Assembly (NCBI GenBank): GCA_017463865.1
Contig: JAFTOI010000020.1
Coordinates: forward strand, 1-64,000
Direction of reading: 5' to 3'
From: Clostridia bacterium
GTDB taxonomy: Bacteria > Bacillota > Clostridia > Oscillospirales > CAG-272
DNA: 64,000 nt
Made by a program: the position numbers and the translations under genes. The notes below the pieces were generated by a model. That model was not told the DNA's origin, searched no databases, and saw only the letters and a program-made list of their open reading frames with translations. Of the stretch, positions 27,967-38,031 are shown in pieces (position 1 is the stretch's first letter; each line of letters starts with the position of its first letter).

Positions 27967-28469
27967 CTTCCCTGCCCCCCTTTGCGCAGTGCGCGCAGCA
28001 CCAGCTGCGCGCAGATGCCGGTCACAGCACCCGTCACAATGCCCGCGATCAGCAGCACCGGCGCATAAGCCAGCGCCGCGCGATGGCCGATCCAGACGCA
28101 GGCCACGCCAAGCTGGCCGAGATTGTGCGCCGCCGCCCCGGCGACGCTGACGCCGACGAGGCTCAGCCCACCGGCACGCCGCATCAGCAGCATCACGCCG
28201 AGGCTGAGCAGACCGCCGGCGAGGCTGTAGCAGAAGCCGGTGAAGCCGGCGTAAAGCAGGCCAGCCAGGCAGACCCGCGTCAGCATGACGCCGAGCGCCT
28301 GCCGCCCGCCGTGCAGTTCGAGCACACAGAGCAGCACTGTATTGGCGATCCCCAGCTTGACGCCGGGCAGGCCGGGCAGTGCCGGCAGCTGTGCCTCGAG
28401 CCAGCCGAGCACCAGAGCCAGCGCCGTCAGGACCCCCAGCCGGGCAACCGTTTGTGTGCGATTTTGCAT
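27963..28469 (-). CDS. Gx transporter family membrane protein (heptaprenyl diphosphate synthase component I-like)
   Basis: 168-aa integral membrane protein with about five transmembrane segments and abundant Gly/Ala/Leu. The start TVARLGVLTALALVLGWLEAQLP and LPGVKLGIANTVLLCVLEL match the Gx transporter family, often annotated as heptaprenyl diphosphate synthase component I. Family members lie next to Rnf, NusG-domain-II and ApbE genes in Clostridia and probably move a small precursor, perhaps a flavin or prenyl precursor; transport activity is inferred. ATG 28469 is preferred over the longer frame to 28658, which overlaps the NusG-domain-II gene out of frame. Confidence 0.85.
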   Translation of the reverse strand: MQNRTQTVARLGVLTALALVLGWLEAQLPALPGLPGVKLGIANTVLLCVLELHGGRQALGVMLTRVCLAGLLYAGFTGFCYSLAGGLLSLGVMLLMRRAGGLSLVGVSVAGAAAHNLGQLGVACVWIGHRAALAYAPVLLIAGIVTGAVTGICAQLVLRALRKGGQGR

Positions 28470-28491
28470 GATGCCGCTCCTTTCGTTTGAT

Positions 28492-28848
28492 TTAATCTGC
28501 CGCCAGCTCGACCGACACGCGATTAGGCAGGCAGACGATCCACGCCGCGTCGGGCAGGGCGCGGACGTCGTCGGGATAGCGCCAGCCGCAGGCGACGCAG
28601 GTCTGCGTTGGGCAGTTGGCCTCCCGCATCCGCACCCCGCCGCCGGAGACCTCGACAATATTCACCGCGCCGCCGGGCTGTTCGATCACCAGCGCGGTGT
28701 CCTCATCAAGCGGCAGGACCGCATAAAGCGCGCCGTCGAGATAGACCCGCACCTCGTCTCCGCCGCCGCGCAGGGCAAAGCCGAGCAAAGCCAGCCCCAG
28801 CGCGGCCAGCAGAACCGCGCCGATGACGATAATATCGCGTCGTTTCAT
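28492..28848 (-). CDS. NusG domain II-containing protein
   Basis: 118-aa protein with one N-terminal membrane anchor (IIVIGAVLLAALGLALLGFAL) and an extracytoplasmic NusG-domain-II fold. The Cys pair in NCPTQTCVACGW is the family's hallmark. This domain is found in secreted proteins next to ApbE, Rnf and Gx transporter genes, so a part in extracytoplasmic flavin or redox chemistry is inferred. ATG 28848 follows GGAGGAGCA; an upstream in-frame ATG at 28863 lacks an SD. It is 47 bp after the exo/endonuclease-phosphatase gene and 22 bp before the Gx gene. Confidence 0.88.
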   Translation of the reverse strand: MKRRDIIVIGAVLLAALGLALLGFALRGGGDEVRVYLDGALYAVLPLDEDTALVIEQPGGAVNIVEVSGGGVRMREANCPTQTCVACGWRYPDDVRALPDAAWIVCLPNRVSVELAAD

Positions 28849-28895
28849 TGCTCCTCCAGACAAAGCGGCACAGCCTGCGCCGTGCCGCCGTTTGC

Positions 28896-30599
28896 TCAGC
28901 CGATCAGCTGATATTCGATGTAGACCGGGTGGTGGTCGGAGGCGTAGTCGCCCATGACCGGGTCGTCGCAGACGTCGTAGTAGGCGGCCTTGATCTTGTC
29001 GTCGGTCACAAAGCAGAAGTCAATGATCGTCGCCGACTTGCCGTAGTTGTGGAAGGTGGCGGCACGCTCGGCATCGGGCGCAAGCTCAGCCGCATCGCCG
29101 AGGCGGCCGGCCACGAGACTCTTGTAGATCGTGCCCATGTATCCGGTGTTGAAGTCGCCGGTGCAGATGATGGGCAGATCGGGATACTGCGCGATGAAAT
29201 CGAGCAGCACGCCGGCCTGCTGGCCGCGCGCCTCCTCACTCTTGTGGTCGAAGTGGGTGTTGACATGCATGAAGCGCGCGCCGTCCGACTTCCGCTCAAG
29301 GATAGCATACGAGAAGATGCGGTTGAGCGAGGACGACGGGAACTTCGAGGTCACGTCGGGGGTATCGGACAGCCACTTGGTACCGCTGTCGATGAGGTTG
29401 AATTTATCCTTTGCGTAGAAAACCGCGCTGTGCTCGCCCGAGCCGTTGTCGCGGCCGATGCCGACGCAGGCGTAGTAGCCGTCCAGCTCGCGCTTGAGGT
29501 AGGTCATCCAGGTGTCGGAGGCCTCCTGCACGCCGAAGGTATCGGGCAGGTGGGTCTCGATCTGGTAGAGGACGCGCGCCTGGCGCTCGGGGACGACGTT
29601 GCCGACGTAGACATTGAAGCTCATCGCCGACATGGTCTTGTCGTCGATCTTGGTCAGTGCAGGCGCGGCGAGCGTACACTCGACCGTCTTCGCACCGTCC
29701 GCCGGGGTCAGCTGTTCGATCAGCGCCAGCACCGCCTCGGCGTTGCCGACTGAGTCGGCACCAGCGGCCACGACGGTCGGCTCACTCGACGTGTCAGCGC
29801 CAAGCAGATACTGGCCCGCCAGAGCGCTCACCGCCGAAGCGCCGGTATCACCCACGCAGATCTTCGCCTTTACGCCCTCCGCCTTGCTGCTCGCGACGAC
29901 CTGCATCACATCCCCGCTCATCTCCGCGATATGATCGGCCAGCAGCTCGGCCAGATGCTTCTCGAACGCCTTATTTCCAGCCGCGTACACGATGGTATAC
30001 TCGCCGATCGGGCGGCCGCAGAGCGTCATCGACTCCACATCGTAGATGCCGGTCTTGATCTTCCCCTCGCCCTCGGTGAAAAAGTCGGTGCGGGTCGCCG
30101 CGCCGGCCCCCAGCACGTTCAGACGGAAGAGGCTGACCGCCTGCGCAGTCGCCTCGCTGGTGTGCCCGGCGATGACCAGCTTGCCGTCGACGATGCCGTA
30201 GCCGTAATCATCGGCCTTCAATCCCGCGAGGAAGGCGGCCGTCTGCGGGCGGTTGGTCGCACCGATCAGGATCTCGCGGTCGACGATCTCGTAGCCCTTC
30301 ATGCCTTCCTTATAGAAGTCGGTCTTGATCGCCATCGACGAACTGCAGGTATCGTTGATGGCCTTGAGCAGTCCTGTCGCCGCGTCGATGAGGGTGTCGT
30401 CGGTCTCCTCGGGGCGGACGAGAACATAATCGCTCAGCTCGGCCAGCTTGATCGCAAACGGTGGTGCCTCGGTCTCAGGCGCAGCGGTGGTGACGGCCTC
30501 GGTCGTCACGGTGTTGGGCGTGTCGCCCGACTGGCAGCCGGCAAACGTGCAGAGCGCGGCACCGGCCAGCAAAAGGGTACAGATCTGCTTGATTCTCAT
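28896..30599 (-). CDS. Endonuclease/exonuclease/phosphatase-family lipoprotein
   Basis: 567-aa surface lipoprotein. The signal peptide ends CTFAGC and is followed by a Thr/Glu-rich linker. Two copies of an alpha/beta domain common in clostridial surface proteins follow (EILIGATNRPQTAAFLAGL...GKLVIAGHTSEAT, then YTIVYAAGNKAFEKH...ICVGDTGAS). The C-terminal 230 residues are an EEP domain: SFNVYVG, FGVQEASDTW (Glu), NTHFDHKS, ICTGDFNTGY and DYASDHHPVYIEY, with a complete set of catalytic Asp/His/Asn. It may act on phosphodiesters, lipids or nucleic acids outside the cell. Its start overlaps the HAD gene stop by 4 bp. Confidence 0.88.
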   Translation of the reverse strand: MRIKQICTLLLAGAALCTFAGCQSGDTPNTVTTEAVTTAAPETEAPPFAIKLAELSDYVLVRPEETDDTLIDAATGLLKAINDTCSSSMAIKTDFYKEGMKGYEIVDREILIGATNRPQTAAFLAGLKADDYGYGIVDGKLVIAGHTSEATAQAVSLFRLNVLGAGAATRTDFFTEGEGKIKTGIYDVESMTLCGRPIGEYTIVYAAGNKAFEKHLAELLADHIAEMSGDVMQVVASSKAEGVKAKICVGDTGASAVSALAGQYLLGADTSSEPTVVAAGADSVGNAEAVLALIEQLTPADGAKTVECTLAAPALTKIDDKTMSAMSFNVYVGNVVPERQARVLYQIETHLPDTFGVQEASDTWMTYLKRELDGYYACVGIGRDNGSGEHSAVFYAKDKFNLIDSGTKWLSDTPDVTSKFPSSSLNRIFSYAILERKSDGARFMHVNTHFDHKSEEARGQQAGVLLDFIAQYPDLPIICTGDFNTGYMGTIYKSLVAGRLGDAAELAPDAERAATFHNYGKSATIIDFCFVTDDKIKAAYYDVCDDPVMGDYASDHHPVYIEYQLIG

Positions 30600-31252
30600 T
30601 GTTTTTCCTCCAATTCAGCCGTCCCGACAAGGGATAGCAGTTCTTCAAAGCGATCAATCACCGGCACGCCGGCTGTCTCGAGCCGAGCCCGGCTGTGGTG
30701 GCCGCCGGTAATCAGGACGCAGTCCGCGCCGATCAACGCCGCGACCTCGGCGTCGTGCAGGGTGTCGCCGACGAACAGCGGCCGCGCATCGGGGTGCGCC
30801 TGCCGCCACGCCGCCGCGATGGCGGCCTTGCTGCCGGCATAGATGTTGTCCAGCCCCAGCACATCGGTGAAGCGGTCGGCAATCCCGAGCCCGCGCAGCT
30901 GCCCCATGAGCATCTCCCGCTCGGAGGCCGACAGCACCAGCTGCGGCATATTCCGTGCCGTCAGCGCGTCAAGCACGGCGGCGACGCCGGCGCGCAGGCC
31001 GGCTGTCCGGCTGTGCGCGAGGTAGAGCGCCACCCACTCATGCGCCAGCGCGTCATAGCCCTCACGATCAACGTCAAGGCCGAGCGCGCGGTAATAGTCT
31101 TCGATGGGGAAGTCGAAGATGTCACGGTAGTCGTCAAACGATGCAAATTCGCACAGTCCACGGGCGCGGAGCATCTCGTTGATGCTCTCGACCCCGGCAG
31201 CGACGTCGTCATACAGCGTGCCGTTGAAGTCCCAGATGAGATGTGTCCACAT
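30596..31252 (-). CDS. HAD-superfamily phosphatase (phosphoglycolate phosphatase-like)
   Basis: 218-aa cytoplasmic HAD hydrolase. Motif I is WDFNGTLYDDV (nucleophile and acid/base Asp), motif II is LVLSASERE, and motif IV is FVGDTLHDAEVA, with a Lys in SKAAIAAAW between them. A helical cap of the Gph type spans residues 20-95. The substrate could be phosphoglycolate or another small phosphate ester. ATG 31252 follows GAGGAATT. It lies 24 bp after the terminator of the solute-binding lipoprotein gene, so its operon may depend on read-through or a promoter within that short space. Confidence 0.88.
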   Translation of the reverse strand: MWTHLIWDFNGTLYDDVAAGVESINEMLRARGLCEFASFDDYRDIFDFPIEDYYRALGLDVDREGYDALAHEWVALYLAHSRTAGLRAGVAAVLDALTARNMPQLVLSASEREMLMGQLRGLGIADRFTDVLGLDNIYAGSKAAIAAAWRQAHPDARPLFVGDTLHDAEVAALIGADCVLITGGHHSRARLETAGVPVIDRFEELLSLVGTAELEEKQ

Positions 31253-31275
31253 AATTCCTCGGTTCCTATCATGCA

Positions 31276-31309
31276 AAACAAACCGGAATGTGTCCATTCC
31301 GGTTTGTTT
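31276..31309 (-). terminator. Intrinsic terminator of solute-binding lipoprotein gene
   Basis: Perfect 15-bp stem AAACAAACCGGAATG / CATTCCGGTTTGTTT with a 4-nt loop; the minus-strand transcript continues TTTTGCAT. Confidence 0.85.
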
Positions 31310-31322
31310 GTCAAATCTGGCA

Positions 31323-33023
31323 TTAGCCTTCTGGCGGCCAGTTGGTGTTATACCATTCGTTGTAGAGGTAGTTGGGCGTACCTTCAGTCAGCGTCTTGTT
31401 GGCGTTGGCGAAGTCGGTATTGGCCAGCAGCTCTTCGTAAGCCTTGTCAACAAAAGCAGTGACCTCCTCGGCGCTCTTGCAGGCGTCGAGCTTGGGCAGG
31501 TACTCGTCGCTCACCTTCTCCATGATCTCAACCCACTTCCAATCCAGCTCTTCGGCGTCAAAGGAGAAGCCGTGCAGCGGATCAAGGCGGGCGTCGATGT
31601 TCTGAAGCTTACCGGACTCCCAGGCGTCTGCGGGCATGCCCTCCTCGGGATAGGCGACGAAAGCGTTGCCGGTCTTCCCCAGATCCATCATGTAATCCTT
31701 GTTGAGACGGGTCAGGGTGCCATCCTCGTTGATCTGGTAGTTGACGCCCTCGATACCGTACTGGAGCAGATTGCGCAACTCGGAGTTGGTGTTGAGGTAG
31801 GTGACGATTTCCATCGAACGGGTCAGATCCTTGGTGTAGGTCGTGACACCGAACATACCGGAGTACAGCGACTCCTCGGTCGCCATGGGGTTCTCGAGCA
31901 CGATCATCTCGTACTTGTCACCGTACTGGTTGACCAGGTCGCGGGAGCCCTTCATGACAGAGATCGCGAACGGCTTGGAGGGATCGGCATTCTTCTTGAT
32001 GTAGCCCTTGTCAGCAAAATCCTGGATGGTCTTGATCTGGTCGGTGATCTGGCGGGTCGCGAAGATCTGACGGAAGCTGACACGGGTGCTGTAGCCAGCA
32101 GTTGCGCTGACGAACGCGCCGACGACGGAGCGCTCATCGGTGAACTTCAGGGTGTCCTTGTCGAGGGACATGTACTTGATATTGGTCAGCTCAAGCTCGC
32201 CGCAGACGGGGGTAACGTCGGGCTCGTACTTGGCAACGTCCTCAACAAACTCAGCCGCGAAGGAGAGCTCGGTGAAGTCGGTGGGATCATAGCTGTACTT
32301 GGCAGCCAGCTCCTTGTTGACCAGCAGGTAGGTGTACTCGCCGATCACATGGTTGTTCGGGATAGCATAGGTCGAGCCGTCGACCTTGGCTGCATCCATG
32401 AAAACAGGGTTGATGTAGTCCTTGAGCTTCTTGGAGCCGCTGCTCAGCTCGTCATCGAGACGGGAGAGAACATCGCGGTCGATGTAGTCAAGGTAACGCT
32501 CATAGCCGGTGAAGGCGATGATATCGATCTGGCGGGAGGATTCCTCGGGGTACTTCAGCTCGGACAGACCCCACTCGTTGACGACGGTCTCCTCTGCGGT
32601 GGTCTCGTCGCTGGTCTCCTCGGCGGTAGTCGCAGCCTCGGTGATACCGAGGGCCTTCAGCTCCTTCTGGCGCTGCTTTGCTGCCTTGCGGGCAGCCTCT
32701 TCGGCCTCGATCTCGGCCTCGATGCCGGCGACCTTCTCCTCGAGGACGTCGTAGAGCTCATCCTCGGTGTAGAAATACATGTTCACCTGGGTCTTGAATT
32801 TTGCCTTAGTGATCTTGTTGAATGCCTCAGCGACCGCTGCGGCCGCTTCATCGGTGGTTTCCTTTTCCGTAATCAGATACATGCTCAGGGTCGTCGTGTA
32901 GCGGGAAGCCTCATCGGTGATTTCCTGCTCGGCATTTTCGCCCGAAGTCGAGCTGCAGCTCGTCAGCATGACGGAAAAGAGCATGATGACGGTCAACATC
33001 AGACTAATCAGTCTCTTGTTCAT
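31323..33023 (-). CDS. Extracellular solute-binding lipoprotein, orphan
   Basis: 566-aa lipoprotein with lipobox VMLTSC, similar in fold features to family 1 ABC solute-binding proteins (YAIPNNHVIGEYTYLLVNKELAAKY, ENPMATEESLYSGMFGVTTY). Between residues about 85 and 150 there is an inserted Glu/Lys/Ala coiled coil (KVAGIEAEIEAEEAARKAAK) followed by a Thr/Glu-rich segment (TTAEETSDETTAEET), which is unusual inside the first lobe. No ABC permease or ATPase gene is adjacent. It has a strong own promoter and terminator. It may serve a transporter encoded elsewhere or have another surface role. Confidence 0.8.
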   Translation of the reverse strand: MNKRLISLMLTVIMLFSVMLTSCSSTSGENAEQEITDEASRYTTTLSMYLITEKETTDEAAAAVAEAFNKITKAKFKTQVNMYFYTEDELYDVLEEKVAGIEAEIEAEEAARKAAKQRQKELKALGITEAATTAEETSDETTAEETVVNEWGLSELKYPEESSRQIDIIAFTGYERYLDYIDRDVLSRLDDELSSGSKKLKDYINPVFMDAAKVDGSTYAIPNNHVIGEYTYLLVNKELAAKYSYDPTDFTELSFAAEFVEDVAKYEPDVTPVCGELELTNIKYMSLDKDTLKFTDERSVVGAFVSATAGYSTRVSFRQIFATRQITDQIKTIQDFADKGYIKKNADPSKPFAISVMKGSRDLVNQYGDKYEMIVLENPMATEESLYSGMFGVTTYTKDLTRSMEIVTYLNTNSELRNLLQYGIEGVNYQINEDGTLTRLNKDYMMDLGKTGNAFVAYPEEGMPADAWESGKLQNIDARLDPLHGFSFDAEELDWKWVEIMEKVSDEYLPKLDACKSAEEVTAFVDKAYEELLANTDFANANKTLTEGTPNYLYNEWYNTNWPPEG

Positions 33024-33081
33024 GTTTGATCCTCCTGTTAAAATTGCGGCCGCACGGGCGCGCCGACTTTGATACTACAAT

Positions 33082-33110
33082 ATTGTACACGAAATTTTGT
33101 CTTCTGTCAA
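33082..33110 (-). promoter_or_regulatory. Promoter of solute-binding lipoprotein gene
   Basis: Minus-strand TTGACA (33110-33105), 17-bp spacer, TACAAT (33087-33082). The remainder of the 301-bp gap up to rpoD is A/T-rich and shows no gene and no convincing rpoD terminator. Confidence 0.85.
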
Positions 33111-33324
33111 GGCAAAAATTATGTCCAAACCAAATCCTTGGAAAAAATGGAGCAAAAAGTCGCGCCAAAAATCGCAAATCGGCCAAAAACGGGCGTCATT
33201 TTTCACAAAGGCACCCGCATGATTTTTGGCGTTTGCACGGAAAATTCAGCGCTTTTCATAATTTGTTCGCCGCATTTTTGTGAATAGGCGACAATCTTTT
33301 GCGTTTTCAGCAAAACAGAAGCGA

Positions 33325-34416
<1,092 letters not shown>

Positions 34417-34466
34417 GCCTTTTCCCCTTTTTTGGTATGTATTTCCTATATTTACATGTATTTTTA

Positions 34467-36260
34467 TCACTTTGTCTTCTGCCCCTTCGCGGCGGCCAGC
34501 GCCGCGCGCTTCCGCTCGATGGCAGAGAGCACGCCGCCCGCTTCCTCGCCCTCCCGGCGGCGGACTGCTTCCTCGCGCAGCAGTGCCGCGCTCTCGCGCA
34601 GGACACTGATGCCGTTTTCGCTCAGCTCGCGGCGGTTCAGGCGCATCCGCTCCAGCCGCCCGATCTCGTCGGGGGTAAAGCCCTCGCCCAGCAGGGTCAT
34701 GTCAAAGCCGCTGTCGCTCCGCTCGAGGTCGAGGATCGCCGTGAAGACGCGCCGACCGAAGGCGGTGAAGAAATCGTCCTCGCCAAGCTCGACGGCCCCG
34801 CCCGCGACAGCGGCGCGGTGCTCGTCGTAGAGCAGCATCAGCCCCAGCACCGTTTCCTCGGCGCGGGCGACGCGCATGTTCTTGGCGGCGTCGGGATTGA
34901 CCCGGTCGCCAAATCCTGCAGCGGCGGCCTGGGCGTCCCTGCCCTCCTGCTGGCGGCGCTCCTTTTTGAGGCGATTGACCTCGCGCTCGACGTCCTGCCG
35001 CATCACCTCGACGGGCAGCTCGAGCCGCTTGGCCGCCTCGGTGACGTATACCTCGCGCTCAACGTGGGAGTAGGTTCCCGCGATGATGCGGCAGAGGGCG
35101 GCCGAGGCCTTGATCTTTTCCTCGGGATTGCTGGGGTCGTGCTGAGCCAGCACCGTCTCGAGGCGGTATTCGAAGCCGGACGCGCTGCCCGCCAGCAGCT
35201 GGCGGAAGCGATCGGCGCCGTAGGTTTTGATATATTCGTCGGGATCCTTCGCCCCGCTCATGCGCAGGACGCGGGTCTCGAGCCCCACCTCGCCGAGGAT
35301 GCGCAGCGCTTTCTGCGCCGCATTTTGCCCAGCTTCATCACTATCATACGAAATCACGACACGTGATGTATGGTATCTCATAATCCGCGCCTGTTCGGGT
35401 GTAATCGCGGTTCCAAGCGTAGCAACTGCACAGGGAAAACCTGCCGCATGCAAAGCAATGACATCCATATACCCCTCGCACAATATCATTTGCTCAGAGC
35501 AATTTCCTTTTGCATAATTCAAGGCAAACAGGTTTCTGCTTTTCTTAAAAGCCGGCGTGTCGGATGAGTTTAGATACTTTGGCTTGCTGTCATCCATCAC
35601 ACGCCCGCCAAATGCCACAACATTTCCAGCAACATCAATGATCGGGAACATAACCCGGTTTCGGAACAACGAAAATATCGACCCATTTTTTTCGCTGCGA
35701 CGGCACAAAAAACCTTCCGTCATTTCTTCGTCCGTATAGCCTTTGTCTTTCAAAAAGCGATACAAGCTCCCGAAATCGTTTGGCGCAAACCCAAGACCAA
35801 AGCGTCTGATCGTTGCCCCGCCCAACTTTCTTTTTTCCAAATATGCCCGCGCTTCTTGACCAGCTTCAGAATTGAGCATGTCGCGAAAATAACGTGCAGC
35901 ATCTTTATTCATCGCTAGTACACGGGCGCGCTTAACGCCCTGTTCTTTCGACTCGCCACTGTGTGGAACAGTCAGCCCAACTCGATTCGCAAGGAATTCT
36001 ATCGCTCCCATAAAATCGAGATTCTCTCGTAATCGAATGAACGTAATAACATCGCCACCGACACCACAACCATAGCAGTGAAAATGTTTATCCGGATATA
36101 TCATGAACGATGGTGTTTTTTCACTATGGAACGGACAGCAGCATACTAAATTTGAGCCTGAGCGCCGCAAAGCCACATATTGGCTTATCACATCTTCCAA
36201 ATCATTTCGCTGAATCAGTTCTTCAACAAACAGACGGAATTCTCTATTATCGTTAATCAT
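34467..36260 (-). CDS. dnaG: DNA primase (mosaic base composition)
   Basis: Primase of 597 aa that makes RNA primers at the replication fork. The N-terminal CHC2 zinc finger is [13 protein letters not shown]...HCYGCG (residues about 40-65). The RNA-polymerase core and TOPRIM motifs follow: EGYMDVIAL (Glu) and [15 protein letters not shown] (Asp-x-Asp). The C-terminal third is the helicase-interaction region. From 36260 down to about 35340 the DNA is distinctly A/T-rich, and from there to 34467 it is strongly GC-rich like the rest of the chromosome; the boundary falls in or next to the TOPRIM motif. This points to replacement of the 5' half by recombination. It lies 6 bp downstream of dgt. Confidence 0.96.
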   Translation of the reverse strand: MINDNREFRLFVEELIQRNDLEDVISQYVALRRSGSNLVCCCPFHSEKTPSFMIYPDKHFHCYGCGVGGDVITFIRLRENLDFMGAIEFLANRVGLTVPHSGESKEQGVKRARVLAMNKDAARYFRDMLNSEAGQEARAYLEKRKLGGATIRRFGLGFAPNDFGSLYRFLKDKGYTDEEMTEGFLCRRSEKNGSIFSLFRNRVMFPIIDVAGNVVAFGGRVMDDSKPKYLNSSDTPAFKKSRNLFALNYAKGNCSEQMILCEGYMDVIALHAAGFPCAVATLGTAITPEQARIMRYHTSRVVISYDSDEAGQNAAQKALRILGEVGLETRVLRMSGAKDPDEYIKTYGADRFRQLLAGSASGFEYRLETVLAQHDPSNPEEKIKASAALCRIIAGTYSHVEREVYVTEAAKRLELPVEVMRQDVEREVNRLKKERRQQEGRDAQAAAAGFGDRVNPDAAKNMRVARAEETVLGLMLLYDEHRAAVAGGAVELGEDDFFTAFGRRVFTAILDLERSDSGFDMTLLGEGFTPDEIGRLERMRLNRRELSENGISVLRESAALLREEAVRRREGEEAGGVLSAIERKRAALAAAKGQKTK

Positions 36261-36266
36261 TCCGCT

Positions 36267-37274
36267 TTATTTTCCTCCCCAGACCCGCGGGATGAAGAGC
36301 GCCCTGTACATGTCGATGGCGTATCGGTCGGTCATGCCGGAGACATAGTCGCAGACACAGCGTTCGACCGGCTCCTCGTCGAGGTTTTTGACGTAGAGGT
36401 CGGGCATGCGGCCGGGGTTCTTGCGGAAATATTCAAAAAGGCGGATCAGCAGCTCCTTCGACTTCTTCTCCTCCGCCTTGGCGATCGGATTGCGGTAGAC
36501 CCGCTCGAAGAGGAACTGGCGCAGCTGCTCGGTCGCCTCGGCGATCTCGGGCGTCATGGTGATCTCGGGCTTGCCGTCGCTGGCCTCGATGACGGCGGTG
36601 ACCATGGTGTTGATCCGCTCGCTGTGGCCGCGGCCAAGGACATTCAGCAGCTCGTATGGGATATCGCCCAGCGTGAGGATGCCCGCACGGCAGGCGTCGT
36701 CGATGTCGTGATTGATATAGGCGATGCGGTCGGCGAACTTGACGATAACGCCTTCCAGCGTCGACGCCATGTGCTTGCCGGTGTGGTTGACGATGCCGTC
36801 CCGCACCTCCCAGGTGAGGTTGAGGCCTTTGCCCCCCTTCTCCAGCTTCTCCACCACCCGCAGGGACTGGTAGTAGTGCCGGAACTCAGGGTCAAAGCAC
36901 TCCTGCATGGCCTCCTCCCCGGCGTGGCCGAAGGGGGTGTGGCCGAGGTCGTGCCCCAGGGCCGCCGCCTCGGCGAGATCCTCATTAAGGCGCAGGGCGC
37001 GGGCAATGCCGCGTGCGATCTGCGTGACCTCGAGGGTGTGGGTCAGGCGGGTGCGGTAGTGATCCTCGGCGGGGGCGAGGAAGACCTGCGTCTTGTGCAT
37101 CAGCCGGCGGAAGGCCGAGGAATGGATGATGCGGTCGCGGTCGCGCTGAAACTCGGTGCGGTTCTCGCACGGCGCCTGCGGATGCTCCCGCCCACGGGTA
37201 TCCGCGGTCAGAAAGGCATAAGGGGAGAGCGTCTGCCGCTCCCGTTCCAGAAAAACATCGCAAATATTCGCCAT
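36267..37274 (-). CDS. dgt: Deoxyguanosinetriphosphate triphosphohydrolase-like protein
   Basis: 335-aa HD-domain dNTPase, hydrolysing dGTP or other dNTPs to nucleoside and triphosphate. The family start SPYAFLTADTRGREHP, the block HSSAFRRLMHKTQVF, TRLTHTLEVTQIARGIARAL (first His), and LGHDLGHTPFGHAGE (HD pair) are intact; AYINHDIDDACRAG carries the last metal-ligand Asp. Length fits the short Gram-positive type. First gene of the dgt-dnaG-rpoD cluster, an arrangement common in Firmicutes that links dNTP control, priming and transcription. Confidence 0.94.
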   Translation of the reverse strand: MANICDVFLERERQTLSPYAFLTADTRGREHPQAPCENRTEFQRDRDRIIHSSAFRRLMHKTQVFLAPAEDHYRTRLTHTLEVTQIARGIARALRLNEDLAEAAALGHDLGHTPFGHAGEEAMQECFDPEFRHYYQSLRVVEKLEKGGKGLNLTWEVRDGIVNHTGKHMASTLEGVIVKFADRIAYINHDIDDACRAGILTLGDIPYELLNVLGRGHSERINTMVTAVIEASDGKPEITMTPEIAEATEQLRQFLFERVYRNPIAKAEEKKSKELLIRLFEYFRKNPGRMPDLYVKNLDEEPVERCVCDYVSGMTDRYAIDMYRALFIPRVWGGK

Positions 37275-37359
37275 TTTTCTCCCTCCTCGCGTTTTCTACC
37301 ATTAAGATACGACAAAGGCACGCAAAATCCTTTTTCTGCGCAAAAAATTTATTTTTTCT

Positions 37360-38031
37360 TCAATTCTTGTACGCGAAGCGCTCGCCGGTGACGACCGCCT
37401 CGTCGCGGCCGGCGCTCAGCTCGCGGATTTTCGCCCGCAGAGGCTCGGCCTCGGGGGCGCGGACGGCGAATTTGACGGTGACGGCGTCGGCAAAGGCCGT
37501 GTCGTCGATGATCGCGCCGATGCGCTCCAGCTCGACGGCGTACTTCTGATATTCCGCGTAGCCGCAGGTCAGCGTCAATTCCGTATATTTTTCGTAGGCG
37601 ACGATGCCCGCCGCCTCCAGCGCGATGGCTGCGCTGTGGGCGTAGGCGCGCACCAGGCCGCCCGCGCCCAGCAGTGTCCCGCCGAAGTAACGGACGACAA
37701 CGACACAGGCGTCGTCGCAGCCCGACTTGACGATCACATCCAGCACCGGCCGCCCTGCCGTCCCCGACGGCTCGCCGTCGTCGGTGTAGCGGGCTTGCGC
37801 GCCGTTCCGCATGGTGTAGGCCCAGACGTAGTGAGTCGCGCCGGGATAGTCGGCCTTGACGCGGCGGATGAGGTCGTTTGCCTCCTCCTCGCTCTTGACC
37901 GGGGCCGCGCGCCCGATGAAGCGGGAGCGCTTCTCCTCAAACTCAGCCTCGGCCTCGCGGGCAAGGGTGATATACTTCGGCGGCTCTTCGAGTGCCGCGG
38001 GGATGTCATTCTTCGGTTTCGTCTTGGCCAT
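37360..38031 (-). CDS. YigZ/IMPACT family protein
   Basis: 223-aa protein of the YigZ (UPF0029/IMPACT) family, found in most bacteria and thought to interact with ribosomes or regulate translation. The IMPACT domain shows EFEEKRSRFIGRAAPV, ATHYVWAYTM, DDGEPSGTAGRPVLDVI and VVVRYFGGTLLGAGGLVRAY; the C-terminal DUF1949-like domain follows from residue 140. Its ATG lies 26 bp inside the end of hflX, so the two are translationally coupled. Confidence 0.93.
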   Translation of the reverse strand: MAKTKPKNDIPAALEEPPKYITLAREAEAEFEEKRSRFIGRAAPVKSEEEANDLIRRVKADYPGATHYVWAYTMRNGAQARYTDDGEPSGTAGRPVLDVIVKSGCDDACVVVVRYFGGTLLGAGGLVRAYAHSAAIALEAAGIVAYEKYTELTLTCGYAEYQKYAVELERIGAIIDDTAFADAVTVKFAVRAPEAEPLRAKIRELSAGRDEAVVTGERFAYKN

